Assembly: GCF_006149045.1 (NCBI RefSeq) | Contig: NZ_VBSN01000027.1 | Location: forward strand, 620,001 to 684,000 | Length of the DNA: 64,000 bases | Source of the DNA: Dyadobacter flavalbus | Lineage (GTDB): Bacteria; Bacteroidota; Bacteroidia; Cytophagales; Spirosomataceae | Direction of reading: 5' to 3' | Shown: piece after piece, positions 8,971 through 18,477 of the stretch | Position numbering within the stretch: position 1 is the first letter of the stretch | How the letters are laid out: every line of letters starts with the position of its first letter | Position numbers and translations under genes: made by a program | The notes under the pieces: generated by a model | What the model was told of the DNA's origin: nothing | Seen by the model: the letters and a program-made list of their open reading frames with translations, nothing else | The model's database searches: none

Positions 8971-10170
8971 TCATTCCACGCCAACGCCTGCGACATTATT
9001 CCATCTTCCCCAGTTTACAGAAACCTCATAATCCATAAGATGGCTCTCGAAGTACATGGCGCCCCATGTCCAGTTTACGCCCCAATTGTTGACAAGATAG
9101 CTGGCTGCATGTTCTCTTTCTGACAAGGTAAGGTATCCTTCCGAAATCAGCTTTTTCATAATGGCATTCACCTGTTCATCATCCGTTTGCCCGTTGATCC
9201 ATTTTTCATAAAGATCATTATCATTGGCCCATTGCTTGCTGAAATCGTGTTTTATACCGCTTGGTTTGAACAACCTCGGACCGTAACGCAGTAAAGTCCA
9301 GTGAAAATAATCCCTCGTCAGCAAATTGTTTATTGTCGCTTCAATTTTCAGCGAATCGGCCTGAGCACTTTTGATGTGATGATAAATGTAACGTGCGGAA
9401 ATACTGCCGACAGACAGCCAGTCCGAAATGCGTGAATCGGTAATGGAATCGTTTGTTCCCGGATTTTTGTCGTTAAGAATGTAATCTTTTATAAATTCGT
9501 CAAATACCTTTAATGCAGCCGTTTCGCCGCCAAAAGATATCTTTGATTGATCATCTGAAACAGGAATTTCATTTTCGTTAATTCCCAGGCCGGATACTGT
9601 TGGAATGAAGCCGGCATCATATTGTGCCGGTAATGTAATCTTGCCGATTTCAGGAAACGGTTCTGTAACTCTCAGGTTATCTTTGATCTGACTGACAAAA
9701 CCGGCATAATCAGCGGGAAGTTTTGATATCGGAAAGGGTAAGTCAACAGCATGAACCAAAGTGTCCATCCAGAACAGTTTGATATCAATATTGATCAATT
9801 TCAGGTTTTTGCTCAGTTGGGATTCTACATTTGTTTCCTGAGGCGCAATTTCCTTGCTTGTATATACATATTCGGCATTGTAATCTTCTGCCAGCTGTGA
9901 AACGATCTTTTCAGGATCGCCGATCCTTACCAATAGATTTCCTCCTTTTTTCTGAAGATTATTTCTGAGGTCCGTTACAGAATCGATCAGAAACTGAGCG
10001 CGCAACGCGCCCGTACGACGGAAGCCAAAGCGTGTATTTTCAAATTGCCTCGGATCAAAAACATAGACCGGGACAATTTCTTTGGCAGATTCGACTGCGG
10101 AACACAATGCTTCATTGTCCTGTAACCGCAGATCATTTCTGAACCAGTAAATAATGCGTTGTTGAGCCAT
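8971..10170 (-). CDS. DASH-type cryptochrome/photolyase, C-terminus short
   Basis: 399 residues. An N-terminal photolyase domain (RIIYWFRNDLRLQDNEAL) is followed by an FAD-binding helical domain with LLTRDYFHWTLLRYGPRLF, NNWGVNWTWGAMYFESHL and NWGRWNNVAGVG. These match the DASH branch, which binds FAD and an antenna cofactor and repairs cyclobutane pyrimidine dimers, mainly in single-stranded DNA. Oddity: the protein stops two residues after AGVG, where DASH proteins normally continue through an NDPR-type segment and some 30 further residues. This may be a real truncation or a frameshift. It appears monocistronic. Confidence 0.88.
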   Translation of the reverse strand: MAQQRIIYWFRNDLRLQDNEALCSAVESAKEIVPVYVFDPRQFENTRFGFRRTGALRAQFLIDSVTDLRNNLQKKGGNLLVRIGDPEKIVSQLAEDYNAEYVYTSKEIAPQETNVESQLSKNLKLINIDIKLFWMDTLVHAVDLPFPISKLPADYAGFVSQIKDNLRVTEPFPEIGKITLPAQYDAGFIPTVSGLGINENEIPVSDDQSKISFGGETAALKVFDEFIKDYILNDKNPGTNDSITDSRISDWLSVGSISARYIYHHIKSAQADSLKIEATINNLLTRDYFHWTLLRYGPRLFKPSGIKHDFSKQWANDNDLYEKWINGQTDDEQVNAIMKKLISEGYLTLSEREHAASYLVNNWGVNWTWGAMYFESHLMDYEVSVNWGRWNNVAGVGVE

Positions 10171-10245
10171 TTATGTAAACTTGTATATGCTGAAAGCCTG
10201 AAAATAAAAGCTGCAAGTATACAAAATTTGGCTTTGGCGTTAATC

Positions 10246-10289
10246 AAAAAGCCCGTTCCCGGGATTTTTTACCTGAAAACGGGCTTTTT
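10246..10289 (-). terminator. Terminator of the PorE-like gene
   Basis: AAAAAGCCCGTT (10246-10257) pairs with AACGGGCTTTTT (10278-10289) and gives a T run on the minus strand just after the stop of the gene at 10306. The loop is 20 bases. Confidence 0.8.
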
Positions 10290-10305
10290 AGAGCAATGTA
10301 CTTTG

Positions 10306-12330
10306 TCAGTAACTCAGAATTGTAAATTCCGTCCTTCTGTTACGCTGATGTTCCTCTTCGGTTTTGGCATTCGGAACAATCAGTTCTCTTTCGCCATAGC
10401 CTTTTGCAATCATCCGATCTGCATCAATGCCTTTTGAATTCAGGTAAGAAACGGCTGATTCCGCTCTGTTTTGGGATAAAGTCATGTTGTAGGCGTCCGT
10501 TGCACGTGCATCCGTATGAGAACTGAGTTCAATTTTCATGGTCGGGTTATCTTTCAGGATCTGGACGAGCTTATCCAGTTCAACAGCAGCATCCGGACGA
10601 ATGTTGTATTTATTCAGATCGTAGTAAATATTTTCGAGAACAAACGTCTTGTTAAGTTCCAGTTTGTCAAGGCGGATCGTTACATTGAAAGTCGTATCCG
10701 TAAGTTCTTTGGTCAGGAAAATAGGCGGTATGGCGCGTCCGTCCATGGAAAACGGCTCTCTTTTACTGATAAAGCCTTTTCTCTGCACAAGCAAAGTGTA
10801 AGATTTGCCTTCTTCAACGGATTGTTTGCCGAATTTTCCTTCTGCATTCGTAGGCAACTCGCTGATCTGAATATCCGAAGTATCCGGAAGGATGCGTACG
10901 GTTGCTGAATCAATTGGTGTAAAAGCCTGATCGTTGGCCACTACGTTTCCTGCAAGGAAGTATCTTACAACCTTTGGCTTTCCATTGATGTATTTCGGAT
11001 TATTCGGGTTAAGCGGATCGTTTGGATCCGAGTTTTTTGCAATTGTCGTAGTATCTTCTTCTTCCGGTGCAGCAAAATAATAAATATCATCGTCACCTTT
11101 TCCGCCTTCGCGATTAGAAGAGAAAAACCCTTTGTTCTGATTCTGATAAAACACCAGCCCGAAATCATCCTGCGGACTGTTGAACGGCAATCCCAGATTT
11201 TCAATGGAAATGACACCTTGCGAGCGTGTGGCTGAAAAAAGGTCAAGCTTGCCCAGGCCGGGATGTCCGTCAGAAGCAAAGTAAAGCTTGCCGCCTTCCG
11301 CTACATACGGAAACATTTCATCGCCAGCCGTGTTGATGTCCTTGCCCATATTTACAGGCTTGCTGAAACGTCCGGAAGCATCCATATTGGTACGGTAAAG
11401 ATCAATTCCGCCTGCACCGCCGGCCCGGTTGGAAGCAAAATAAAGCGTTTTGCCATCGCGGGAAAACGCAGGCGATCCGTCCCATGCCAGGGAATCGTTG
11501 ATAGGCAGAATAGCCGGAACAGTCCACTGTCCGTTTACATTACGGCTTAGATAAAGATCTACGTCTGCAGTTCCTTTCTTTTTGCCGGTGTTTCCGCGTG
11601 CAAACACAAGCGTTTTGCCATCCGGAGAAAACGCGGGCGAACCTTCATTTGCATCCGCATCAAAAATATCCTTACTTAATAAAACCGGCGTTCCCTGCGT
11701 TGATCCTGCATTTTCCGAGATGGATACTTTGTACAAACCGAGCATGGGCTGACCGTTATTTTTATATATCTTTTCTTTTTTGGAGGAAGAAAATACAAGT
11801 TCATTTCCCAAAACAGCCGGTGAAAACTCGGATGCGGCCGTATTAAGCGGGATGCTTTTCAGTTCCACGTTGGTTTTCTCGGTTTTCAAACGATCTACAA
11901 TTTTAAGAACTTCAATTTCCCGTGTTGCTCTTTCCTGCAGATTCTGGGGAACGTTAGTCATTTTGGACAGCAACGCAAACTGATTTGCGGCTTCGTCATA
12001 CTGACCGGCAGTTTTCAGTGCATAAGCATACTGGAACTGTGCATCAAAGTTATTTAAGCCGCCTTCCATTGCTTTTTTGTAATAAGGAATGGCTTCCTTG
12101 AAGCGGTTTGAAAGCCTGTAGGACTCTGCAATCAGATAATTGGTTTGTACAGGTTCAACATTTTCCTCAGCTGCCTTTTGAAACCCTTTTATGGCCAGAT
12201 CATATTCTCCGTTGGCAAATTTCTTTTGTCCGTCTTTGTAGGCTTGCATCGCCGAATTGCAGCCGGACAAGTAGATACTGATGGTGAAAAGATAAAATAC
12301 GAGGGTATAATTACTCCGTAAAAGTTTCAT
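10306..12330 (-). CDS. PorE-like lipoprotein: TPR, PD40 propeller, CRD, OmpA
   Basis: 674 residues from the ATG at 12330, chosen because it gives a lipoprotein signal with the lipobox YLSGC (Cys24). Order: TPR-like helices (about 27-150), a PD40/WD40-like propeller (about 165-430; repeats such as GSPAFSPDGKTLVFARG and DGSPAFSRDGKTLYFASN), a carboxypeptidase-regulatory-like beta domain (about 455-550), and a C-terminal OmpA peptidoglycan-binding domain (SSHTDARATDAYN; LSQNRAES). This exact domain order is that of PorE of the type IX secretion system, which links the outer membrane complex to peptidoglycan. The architecture is clear; the function as PorE is by analogy. It is divergent from rpsL. 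Confidence 0.72.
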   Translation of the reverse strand: MKLLRSNYTLVFYLFTISIYLSGCNSAMQAYKDGQKKFANGEYDLAIKGFQKAAEENVEPVQTNYLIAESYRLSNRFKEAIPYYKKAMEGGLNNFDAQFQYAYALKTAGQYDEAANQFALLSKMTNVPQNLQERATREIEVLKIVDRLKTEKTNVELKSIPLNTAASEFSPAVLGNELVFSSSKKEKIYKNNGQPMLGLYKVSISENAGSTQGTPVLLSKDIFDADANEGSPAFSPDGKTLVFARGNTGKKKGTADVDLYLSRNVNGQWTVPAILPINDSLAWDGSPAFSRDGKTLYFASNRAGGAGGIDLYRTNMDASGRFSKPVNMGKDINTAGDEMFPYVAEGGKLYFASDGHPGLGKLDLFSATRSQGVISIENLGLPFNSPQDDFGLVFYQNQNKGFFSSNREGGKGDDDIYYFAAPEEEDTTTIAKNSDPNDPLNPNNPKYINGKPKVVRYFLAGNVVANDQAFTPIDSATVRILPDTSDIQISELPTNAEGKFGKQSVEEGKSYTLLVQRKGFISKREPFSMDGRAIPPIFLTKELTDTTFNVTIRLDKLELNKTFVLENIYYDLNKYNIRPDAAVELDKLVQILKDNPTMKIELSSHTDARATDAYNMTLSQNRAESAVSYLNSKGIDADRMIAKGYGERELIVPNAKTEEEHQRNRRTEFTILSY

Positions 12331-12675
12331 AATGTAAAGTATAAAAACAAACGATTCGACGCGTATAAGGGCTTTGAATGACAATACTAATAAACTAACG
12401 TTTGGAAATAAAATTATGGATATGATGCACCAAGATTTTTATTATGTCAAATAAACATTTACGGCAGGTATCCGGTTTGGCCGTGCAGCAAGCAATATAG
12501 GAGTTTACAACAGTTTTTAATCAATATCCCGTTGGTTTCAGACTTTCTTGTAAAAAAAAATACTAACGTTTTGTAAATCAAGCTCAGTCTGTTACTTTTG
12601 CACTCCGATTTTTCGGGAAAACTGTTTATAGAACAATAGACTGGTTTATTAACCAAGTCAAAATCAATTTGTTAA
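12331..12675. other. Divergent intergenic region, PorE-like gene and rpsL
   Basis: 345 bases without a gene. It holds the rpsL promoter (12570-12600). I see no convincing promoter for the minus-strand lipoprotein gene: the nearest, TAGTATTG on the minus strand near 12381-12388, has one mismatch. Confidence 0.6.
12570..12600 (+). promoter_or_regulatory. rpsL-rpsG promoter, Bacteroidota type
   Basis: TTTG at 12570-12573, exactly 19 bases, then TACTTTTG at 12593-12600. Both boxes match the Bacteroidota consensus TTTG-N19-TAnnTTTG. The expected transcription start is near 12607, about 70 bases before rpsL. The bases following the -7 box are CACTCCG. Confidence 0.85.
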
Positions 12676-13089
12676 ATGCCAACTATTTCACAATTAGTCC
12701 GTAAAGGTAGAGAGACCATTACATGGAAATCAAAGTCGCCGGCTTTGGATTCCTGCCCTCAGCGTAGGGGTGTATGTACCCGCGTGTACACGACAACGCC
12801 AAAGAAACCGAACTCGGCGCTTCGTAAAGTTGCCCGTGTGCGTCTTTCAAACAATAAAGAAGTTAACGCATATATTCCTGGAGAAGGTCACAACCTTCAG
12901 GAGCACTCGATCGTATTGATCCGTGGCGGCCGTGTTAAGGATTTGCCGGGTGTTCGTTACCACATCATTCGTGGTGCACTGGATACTGCAGGTGTAAACG
13001 GACGTAAGCAACGCCGTTCGAAATATGGTGCCAAGCGTCCGAAGCCAGGACAGGTTGCAGCAGCGCCAACAAAAGGTAAGAAAAAATAA
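12676..13089 (+). CDS. rpsL: 30S ribosomal protein S12
   Basis: 137 residues. Decoding-centre protein uS12, recognised by [14 protein letters not shown] and [13 protein letters not shown]. Lys43 in PKKP and Lys88 in VKDLPG, the classical sites of streptomycin resistance, are both wild type. The C-terminal tail is slightly longer than in E. coli and ends in Lys. First gene of a short rpsL-rpsG unit. No Shine-Dalgarno sequence precedes the ATG (TTTGTTAA). Confidence 0.98.
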   Translation: MPTISQLVRKGRETITWKSKSPALDSCPQRRGVCTRVYTTTPKKPNSALRKVARVRLSNNKEVNAYIPGEGHNLQEHSIVLIRGGRVKDLPGVRYHIIRGALDTAGVNGRKQRRSKYGAKRPKPGQVAAAPTKGKKK

Positions 13090-13206
13090 AAAGTAACTCT
13101 CTCTGCTTTTATTAAGGAATTAATCTGATAAAAGGGAAGTAATCCCGGAGTTTGTCCGGGGTGAATAAGTTGCAAAACGAAACCTCGTGTAAATATTTAA
13201 GACAAA

Positions 13207-13674
13207 ATGAGAAAGTCGAAACCAAAGAAAAGATATATCCTTCCTGATCCGAAATTCAGGGACGTACAGGTTACAAAGTTTGTTAACAACCTGATGTTTG
13301 AAGGAAAGAAAAGCATTGCATTTACCATTTTCTATGATGCACTGGAACTTGTTGAGAAAAAAACAAGTGAAAACGGCCTGGAAACATGGAGAAAAGCACT
13401 TAACAATGTAACTCCTTCTGTGGAAGTAAAAAGCCGTCGTGTAGGTGGTGCTACTTTCCAGGTCCCAACCGAAGTACGTCCGGAGCGTAAGCAGTCTCTT
13501 GGAATGAAATGGTTGATCAACTATTCACGCAAGCGTGGAGAAAAAACAATGGTTGATCGCCTTGCAGGTGAAATCATTGCAGCTGCAAAAGGTGAAGGAG
13601 CTGCCGTTAAAAAGAAAGACGATACCCACCGTATGGCAGATGCAAACAAAGCATTCTCGCATTTCAGGTTCTAG
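13207..13674 (+). CDS. rpsG: 30S ribosomal protein S7
   Basis: 155 residues. uS7 nucleates assembly of the 30S head by binding the 3' domain of 16S rRNA. The conserved segments [16 protein letters not shown] and [15 protein letters not shown] are present. It lies 117 bases after rpsL and is followed by a strong terminator, so rpsL and rpsG form their own transcription unit instead of reading into fusA. Confidence 0.98.
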   Translation: MRKSKPKKRYILPDPKFRDVQVTKFVNNLMFEGKKSIAFTIFYDALELVEKKTSENGLETWRKALNNVTPSVEVKSRRVGGATFQVPTEVRPERKQSLGMKWLINYSRKRGEKTMVDRLAGEIIAAAKGEGAAVKKKDDTHRMADANKAFSHFRF

Positions 13675-13695
13675 GAACTACGGGTTATTCATATC

Positions 13696-13731
13696 AAGCC
13701 GGATTCTGCAATACAGAATCCGGCTTTTTTA
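13696..13731 (+). terminator. Terminator after rpsG
   Basis: AAGCCGGATTCTG (13696-13708) and its perfect complement (13714-13726) around a 5-base loop, followed by TTTTT. Confidence 0.93.
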
Positions 13732-13913
13732 TATAGCATCACAAAACAGCACTGAAGATTTAAGTTGCATCAAGCATTGAAACGGCAGTGAATCGATAGC
13801 TGACATACAACCTGCTGTTATGCTAATTAAGAAGTCAGCATTGAAAAGTTAATTCAATTGAAGTAAAGTTTTTGTAATTCAGCGGATTTATGAAAAAAAT
13901 AACTTTTACAGAA

Positions 13914-13944
13914 TTGTTTTTGTAACTAATAATTAATACTTTTG
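13914..13944 (+). promoter_or_regulatory. fusA-rpsJ promoter
   Basis: The -7 box TACTTTTG is at 13937-13944. Upstream is TTG at 13914-13916 (20-base spacing); a second TTTG at 13919-13922 is too close (14). The bases after the -7 box, CGCTCTG, resemble those at the rpsL and rplC promoters. The leader to fusA is about 95 bases. Confidence 0.7.
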
Positions 13945-14044
13945 CGCTCTGAATTTTTGAAAGTGCTCAGTTGAATTGCTTTCAAAAGTTCATGCTTCTG
14001 ATTGAATTGCACATCGAATATAATATAACACATCACCATCTGTC

Positions 14045-16165
14045 ATGGCACGTGATTTAAGATTAACAAGAAACATTGGTATTGCTGCGCACATTGATGC
14101 GGGTAAAACGACCACAACGGAGCGTATCCTTTATTACGCAGGGGTAAGCCATAAAATTGGTGAGGTACATGATGGTGCCGCAACAATGGACTGGATGGAG
14201 CAGGAGCAGGAGCGTGGTATTACCATTACATCTGCTGCAACAACGGTTAACTGGAACTATCGTAACGAGAAGTATCATATCAATATCATTGATACGCCTG
14301 GTCACGTGGATTTTACTGTTGAAGTAAACCGGTCACTTCGTGTATTGGATGGTCTTGTTTTCCTTTTCAGCGCTGTTGATGGTGTTGAGCCGCAGTCGGA
14401 AACCAATTGGCGTTTGGCTAACAACTATAACGTAGCACGTATCGGATTCGTAAACAAAATGGACCGTTCCGGTGCTGACTTCCTTAAAGTTTGTACTCAG
14501 GTAAAAGAAATGCTGGGCAGCTACGCTGTTCCTCTTCAATTGCCTATCGGTGCAGAAGATTCCTTCAAAGGTGTTGTTGACTTGGTTAACTTCCGTGGAA
14601 TTGAATGGAACGAAGCTGATAAGGGAATGACTTTTACCGAAGTTCCTATTCCGGATGATATGGTTGAGGAAGCAACGATGTGGAGAGAAAAATTGCTTGA
14701 AGCAGTTGCTGAATTCGATGATACATTGATGGAGAAATATTTTGAAGATCCGAACTCCATTACAGAAGATGAAATTCTTGCTGCGTTGCGTGCTGCGACC
14801 ATTAGCATGAAAATTGTTCCTATGGTTTGTGGTTCTTCTTTCAAAAACAAAGGCGTGCAGACAATGCTTGACTATGTGATGGCTATTTTACCATCTCCTC
14901 TGGATCGCGAAAGCATTATCGGAACAGATCCTCGTACAGGCGACGAAATTAGCCGTCAGCCTTCTGAAAAAGATCCTTTCTGTGCATTGGCATTTAAAAT
15001 TGCAACGGACCCATACGTAGGACGTCTTTGCTTTATCAGATCTTACTCAGGCGTATTGGAATCCGGTTCTTACGTTTTAAACAACCGTTCAGGAAACAAA
15101 GAACGTATTTCACGTATATTCCAGATGCATGCTAATAAGCAAAATCAGATTGATAAGCTGGAAGCAGGTGACATCGGAGCTGTGGTTGGTTTTAAAGATA
15201 TTAAGACCGGAGATACATTATCTGATGAAAAAGCACCAATTATTCTGGAATCAATGGTATTCCCGGAACCGGTAATTGGTTATGCTATTGAGCCTAAGAA
15301 AGCTGCGGACAGCGATAACTTTTCTAAGGCTATTACAAAATTGATCGAAGAAGATCCGACACTTCAGGTTGAAAGTAACGAAGAAACAGGTCAGACGATC
15401 ATTAAAGGAATGGGCGAGCTTCACCTGGAAATTATCATTGACCGGATGCGTCGTGAATTTAAAGTTGAAGTAAACCAGGGAGCTCCACAGGTTGCTTACA
15501 AAGAGATTTTGACCAAGAACTTTGAGCACCGTGAAGTTTATAAAAAACAAACTGGTGGCCGTGGTAAATTCGCCGATATCGTTTTTGAAATCGGACCACG
15601 TGACGACAATGAAGAAGGAAAAGAACCAAAAACCGGTTTGCAGTTTGTAAATGAAGTCGTGGGTGGAGCTATTCCCCGCGAATTTATTCAGCCTGTTCAA
15701 AAAGGCTTTGAAGCAGCAATGATTAACGGTGCTTTGGCTGGTTATCCATTGGATTCAATGAAAGTTCGTTTATTCCATGGTTCATTCCACGATGTCGATT
15801 CAGATTCACTATCTTTTGAACTTGCTGCTAAATTAGGTTTTAAAGAAGCTGCCCGTCATGCAGGATCTAAACTAATGGAACCGATTATGCATGTTGAAGT
15901 TCTTACTCCTGATGAATATACCGGACCTATCACTGGTGACCTTAACCGTCGCCGTGGTATCATGAGAGGAATGGATTCTCGTAATGGTGCACAAGTTATC
16001 AAAGCCGATGTACCTCTTTCTGAATTGTTTGGATATGTGACTGACCTTCGTACAATGTCTTCAGGTCGTGCAACTGCATCTCTGACATTTGCTTACTACG
16101 AGATCGTTCCTAACAACATTGCTGAAACGGTAATTGAAAAGGCAAAAGGTTTAGTTAAAGCGTAA
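14045..16165 (+). CDS. fusA: Elongation factor G
   Basis: 706 residues. The translocation GTPase, with the P-loop [12 protein letters not shown] at residues 15-26, the switch motif DTPGHVDF, the base-recognition motif NKMD, and the later domains ending in [19 protein letters not shown]. Length and motifs are those of canonical EF-G. It has its own promoter and is followed by rpsJ after 141 bases. No tuf gene follows, unlike the E. coli str operon. Confidence 0.98.
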   Translation: MARDLRLTRNIGIAAHIDAGKTTTTERILYYAGVSHKIGEVHDGAATMDWMEQEQERGITITSAATTVNWNYRNEKYHINIIDTPGHVDFTVEVNRSLRVLDGLVFLFSAVDGVEPQSETNWRLANNYNVARIGFVNKMDRSGADFLKVCTQVKEMLGSYAVPLQLPIGAEDSFKGVVDLVNFRGIEWNEADKGMTFTEVPIPDDMVEEATMWREKLLEAVAEFDDTLMEKYFEDPNSITEDEILAALRAATISMKIVPMVCGSSFKNKGVQTMLDYVMAILPSPLDRESIIGTDPRTGDEISRQPSEKDPFCALAFKIATDPYVGRLCFIRSYSGVLESGSYVLNNRSGNKERISRIFQMHANKQNQIDKLEAGDIGAVVGFKDIKTGDTLSDEKAPIILESMVFPEPVIGYAIEPKKAADSDNFSKAITKLIEEDPTLQVESNEETGQTIIKGMGELHLEIIIDRMRREFKVEVNQGAPQVAYKEILTKNFEHREVYKKQTGGRGKFADIVFEIGPRDDNEEGKEPKTGLQFVNEVVGGAIPREFIQPVQKGFEAAMINGALAGYPLDSMKVRLFHGSFHDVDSDSLSFELAAKLGFKEAARHAGSKLMEPIMHVEVLTPDEYTGPITGDLNRRRGIMRGMDSRNGAQVIKADVPLSELFGYVTDLRTMSSGRATASLTFAYYEIVPNNIAETVIEKAKGLVKA

Positions 16166-16306
16166 ATGAAATGATTTGCCGTTGGTTTCATACTGACAGC
16201 AAATCATTTTTATATAGAGGCTTGCGAAGTAAATGGTTCTTTCGCAGGCGGATTGTCGAAACTTGTTTCGTTCAAATGTTCTCAGAACCGGAAATAATAA
16301 AATAAG

Positions 16307-16612
16307 ATGAATCAAAAAATCCGTATTAAGCTTCGCTCTTTTGACCACAATCTGGTTGATAAGTCAGCTGAGAAAATTGTTAAGGCTGTAAAGGCAACTG
16401 GTGCCATTGTCAGCGGTCCAATTCCTTTACCAACAAAAACTGAAAAGTTCACAGTTCTTCGTTCTCCACACGTTAACAAGAAATCACGTGAGCAATTTCA
16501 ACTTTGTACTTACAAGCGTTTGGTAGATATTTTTTCTACAAGTGCAAAAACTGTTGATGCATTGATGAAGCTTGAATTACCAAGTGGTGTTGATGTAGAA
16601 ATCAAAGTATAG
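16307..16612 (+). CDS. rpsJ: 30S ribosomal protein S10
   Basis: 101 residues. uS10 of the 30S head, also known as transcription factor NusE. It contains the conserved [22 protein letters not shown], with the loop that contacts 16S rRNA and, in antitermination, NusB. It is cotranscribed with fusA rather than with rplC: a terminator and a new promoter separate it from rplC, 278 bases downstream. Confidence 0.97.
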   Translation: MNQKIRIKLRSFDHNLVDKSAEKIVKAVKATGAIVSGPIPLPTKTEKFTVLRSPHVNKKSREQFQLCTYKRLVDIFSTSAKTVDALMKLELPSGVDVEIKV

Positions 16613-16620
16613 TCAGCAAG

Positions 16621-16726
16621 GGTCTATCAATTAGACCAAAAATATAAATTGGATGAAGGTCCTTTCCGGAAACCACATCTGAGCTCAGAGAAACAATTGA
16701 ATGCATGTGCTTCATTGCGCATTCAA
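16621..16726 (+). other. Structured 3' region of the fusA-rpsJ transcript
   Basis: Three elements precede the terminator: a hairpin GGTCTA-TCAAT-TAGACC (16621-16637), a 12-base palindrome TCTGAGCTCAGA (16678-16689), and a stem TTGAATGC/GCATTCAA (16697-16704 with 16719-16726). CATCTGA at 16676-16682 repeats the right arm of the following terminator, so it could pair with that terminator's left arm instead. Confidence 0.45.
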
Positions 16727-16742
16727 CAGTTATTCGAATCCG

Positions 16743-16775
16743 AGGTCAGATGGTTCAAATCATCTGACCTTTTTT
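16743..16775 (+). terminator. Terminator after rpsJ
   Basis: AGGTCAGATG (16743-16752) pairs with CATCTGACCT (16761-16770) around an 8-base loop, then TTTTT. It separates the fusA-rpsJ unit from rplC. Confidence 0.85.
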
Positions 16776-16831
16776 GCTGATTATCAGCGAGAAATATTTT
16801 TGTACTGTTAGGATGCTTGAATTTGATTTCA

Positions 16832-16839
16832 TACCTTTG
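16832..16839 (+). promoter_or_regulatory. -7 box of the rplC ribosomal operon
   Basis: TACCTTTG, an exact TAnnTTTG, followed by CAGTCCG, 51 bases before rplC. The -33 position reads only TTAG at 19-base spacing, so the upstream box is weak. Confidence 0.65.
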
Positions 16840-16890
16840 CAGTCCGTTTTAAAGAATAAGGGTTTTACCTGCTAATTTTAATTTCAAAAC

Positions 16891-17511
16891 ATGTCTGGTT
16901 TAATTGGTAAGAAAATCGGAATGACTAGTTTGTACAATGCTGACGGGCAGGCTCTGGCATGTACTGTAATTCAAGCTGGTCCTTGTGTTGTAACACAAGT
17001 TAGGTCCGAAGATAAGGATGGCTATAAGGCTATTCAATTAGGTTTTGGAGAAAAGAAAGAAAAAAATTCTTCTCAACCGCTGATTGGCCACTTCAAAAAA
17101 GCCAATACAACTCCCAAGCAAAAACTGGTTGAGTTTAAGGAGTTTGAAGTGGAACATGAACTTGGAACTTCATTATCTGTTACGGATATTTTTGAAGAAG
17201 GCGAGTTTGTTGACGTTGTGGGTTCTGCAAAAGGCCGCGGTTTTCAGGGTGTTGTAAAACGTCATGGATTCGCCGGGGTGGGAGGTCAGACGCACGGTCA
17301 GCACAACAGAGCGCGTCACCCAGGTTCGATTGGTGCTTGTTCATTCCCGTCACGCGTATTCAAAGGTATTCGCATGGGTGGACGTATGGGTAACAATCGT
17401 GTAAAAATTCAGAATTTACGTATTCTGAAAGTTATTCCTGAGCAAAATCTATTAGTTGTGAGTGGCTCAGTACCTGGTTCAAAGAATTCTTTTCTAATCA
17501 TTGAGAAATAG
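16891..17511 (+). CDS. rplC: 50S ribosomal protein L3
   Basis: 206 residues. uL3 helps start 50S assembly near the peptidyl transferase centre. It is recognised by the [15 protein letters not shown] start and by [20 protein letters not shown], whose Gln in GGQTHG is the residue methylated by PrmB in E. coli. First gene of the long rplC-rplQ run; rplD follows after 5 bases. Confidence 0.98.
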   Translation: MSGLIGKKIGMTSLYNADGQALACTVIQAGPCVVTQVRSEDKDGYKAIQLGFGEKKEKNSSQPLIGHFKKANTTPKQKLVEFKEFEVEHELGTSLSVTDIFEEGEFVDVVGSAKGRGFQGVVKRHGFAGVGGQTHGQHNRARHPGSIGACSFPSRVFKGIRMGGRMGNNRVKIQNLRILKVIPEQNLLVVSGSVPGSKNSFLIIEK

Positions 17512-17516
17512 TACCA

Positions 17517-18146
17517 ATGGAACTATCCGTAATTAATATTAAAGGAGAAGATACCGGTAAAAAGGTAAATGTGTCAGAAGAGATTTTCGGCATAGAACCC
17601 AATACCCACGCGATCTATCTCGATGTGAAGTTATACCTGGCTAACCAACGTCAGGGAACACACAAATCAAAAGAGCGTGCAGAAGTTAATCATTCAACAC
17701 GTAAAATCAAACGTCAAAAAGGAACAGGTGGAGCTCGTGCCGGTAGCATTAAATCTCCGGTATTTGTAGGAGGTGGCCGTATATTCGGACCAAGACCACG
17801 TGACTATGGTTTTAAAGTTAATAAGAAAGTAAAGGCATTAGCTCGTAAATCTGCATTTTCAGCCAAAGCTAAATCTGATGCTATTTCAGTTCTAGAAGCA
17901 TTTACTTTTGATGCTCCAAAGACTAAGTCGTACCTAAATGTTTTAAATTCACTTGCATTGGTGAATACAAAAACATTACTGATTCTTCCAACTGTTGACA
18001 GCAATGTTTATCTGTCCAGCCGTAACATTCCAAAAGCCAAGGTTACGACGGTTGATGCAGTAAATACCTATGATCTAATGTATGCGGATCGTCTTCTGAT
18101 AAGCGAATCTGCACTATCTATTTTGGAAACCCAATTGAACAAATAA
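17517..18146 (+). CDS. rplD: 50S ribosomal protein L4
   Basis: 209 residues. uL4 lines the exit tunnel through its extended loop (KRQKGTGGARAGSIKSPVFVGGG), where mutations cause macrolide resistance elsewhere; the KGTGGARAG core is wild type. In gamma-proteobacteria L4 also represses its own operon; no matching leader is recognisable here. It is spaced 5 bases after rplC and 2 bases before rplW. Confidence 0.97.
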   Translation: MELSVINIKGEDTGKKVNVSEEIFGIEPNTHAIYLDVKLYLANQRQGTHKSKERAEVNHSTRKIKRQKGTGGARAGSIKSPVFVGGGRIFGPRPRDYGFKVNKKVKALARKSAFSAKAKSDAISVLEAFTFDAPKTKSYLNVLNSLALVNTKTLLILPTVDSNVYLSSRNIPKAKVTTVDAVNTYDLMYADRLLISESALSILETQLNK

Positions 18147-18148
18147 CA

Positions 18149-18436
18149 ATGAGTGTACTGAAACGTCCGATAATAACCGAAAAGGTAACGGCTCAGGGTG
18201 GTCAAGGAAAATACGCTTTTGAGGTGTCTCTTACTTCTAATAAAGTAGAGATTAAAAAAGCTATTGAGAAACTGTTCGGGGTTACTGTAGAAAGTGTACA
18301 TACAATGCGGAGCATTGGTAAAAGCAAATCCCGTACATCGGGTGGAAAATTTGTAAGTGGAAAGACTTCAACTATCAAAAAAGCTATTGTAACTGTAGCT
18401 GAAGGTGAAATCATCGATATCTACGGTGAAGCATAA
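18149..18436 (+). CDS. rplW: 50S ribosomal protein L23
   Basis: 95 residues. uL23 sits at the tunnel exit and is the docking site for trigger factor and the signal recognition particle. It starts with VLKRPIITEKVT, the typical N-terminal motif, and has the conserved KKAIEKLFGVTVESV. It starts 2 bases after the rplD stop, which suggests translational coupling. Confidence 0.97.
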   Translation: MSVLKRPIITEKVTAQGGQGKYAFEVSLTSNKVEIKKAIEKLFGVTVESVHTMRSIGKSKSRTSGGKFVSGKTSTIKKAIVTVAEGEIIDIYGEA

Positions 18437-18477
18437 AAATAGTTGGGCGATCAAAATCTTTGAAGAGATAATAGCAA

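Larger units (their letters stand above)
13675..14044 (+). other. Intergenic region rpsG-fusA
   Basis: 370 bases without a gene. It holds the rpsG terminator (13696-13731) and the fusA promoter (13914-13944). The 155 bases between the terminator and the A/T-rich stretch near 13850 show nothing I can name. Confidence 0.6.

Noticed and set aside
15251..15700. 149-codon open frame on the minus strand
   Set aside because: Antisense to fusA; composition is that of a reverse-strand artefact.
16725..16770. T-arm-like sequences (TTCGAATCC and GGTTCAAATC)
   Set aside because: No acceptor stem, anticodon arm or D-arm can be built around them; the second lies in the loop of the rpsJ terminator.
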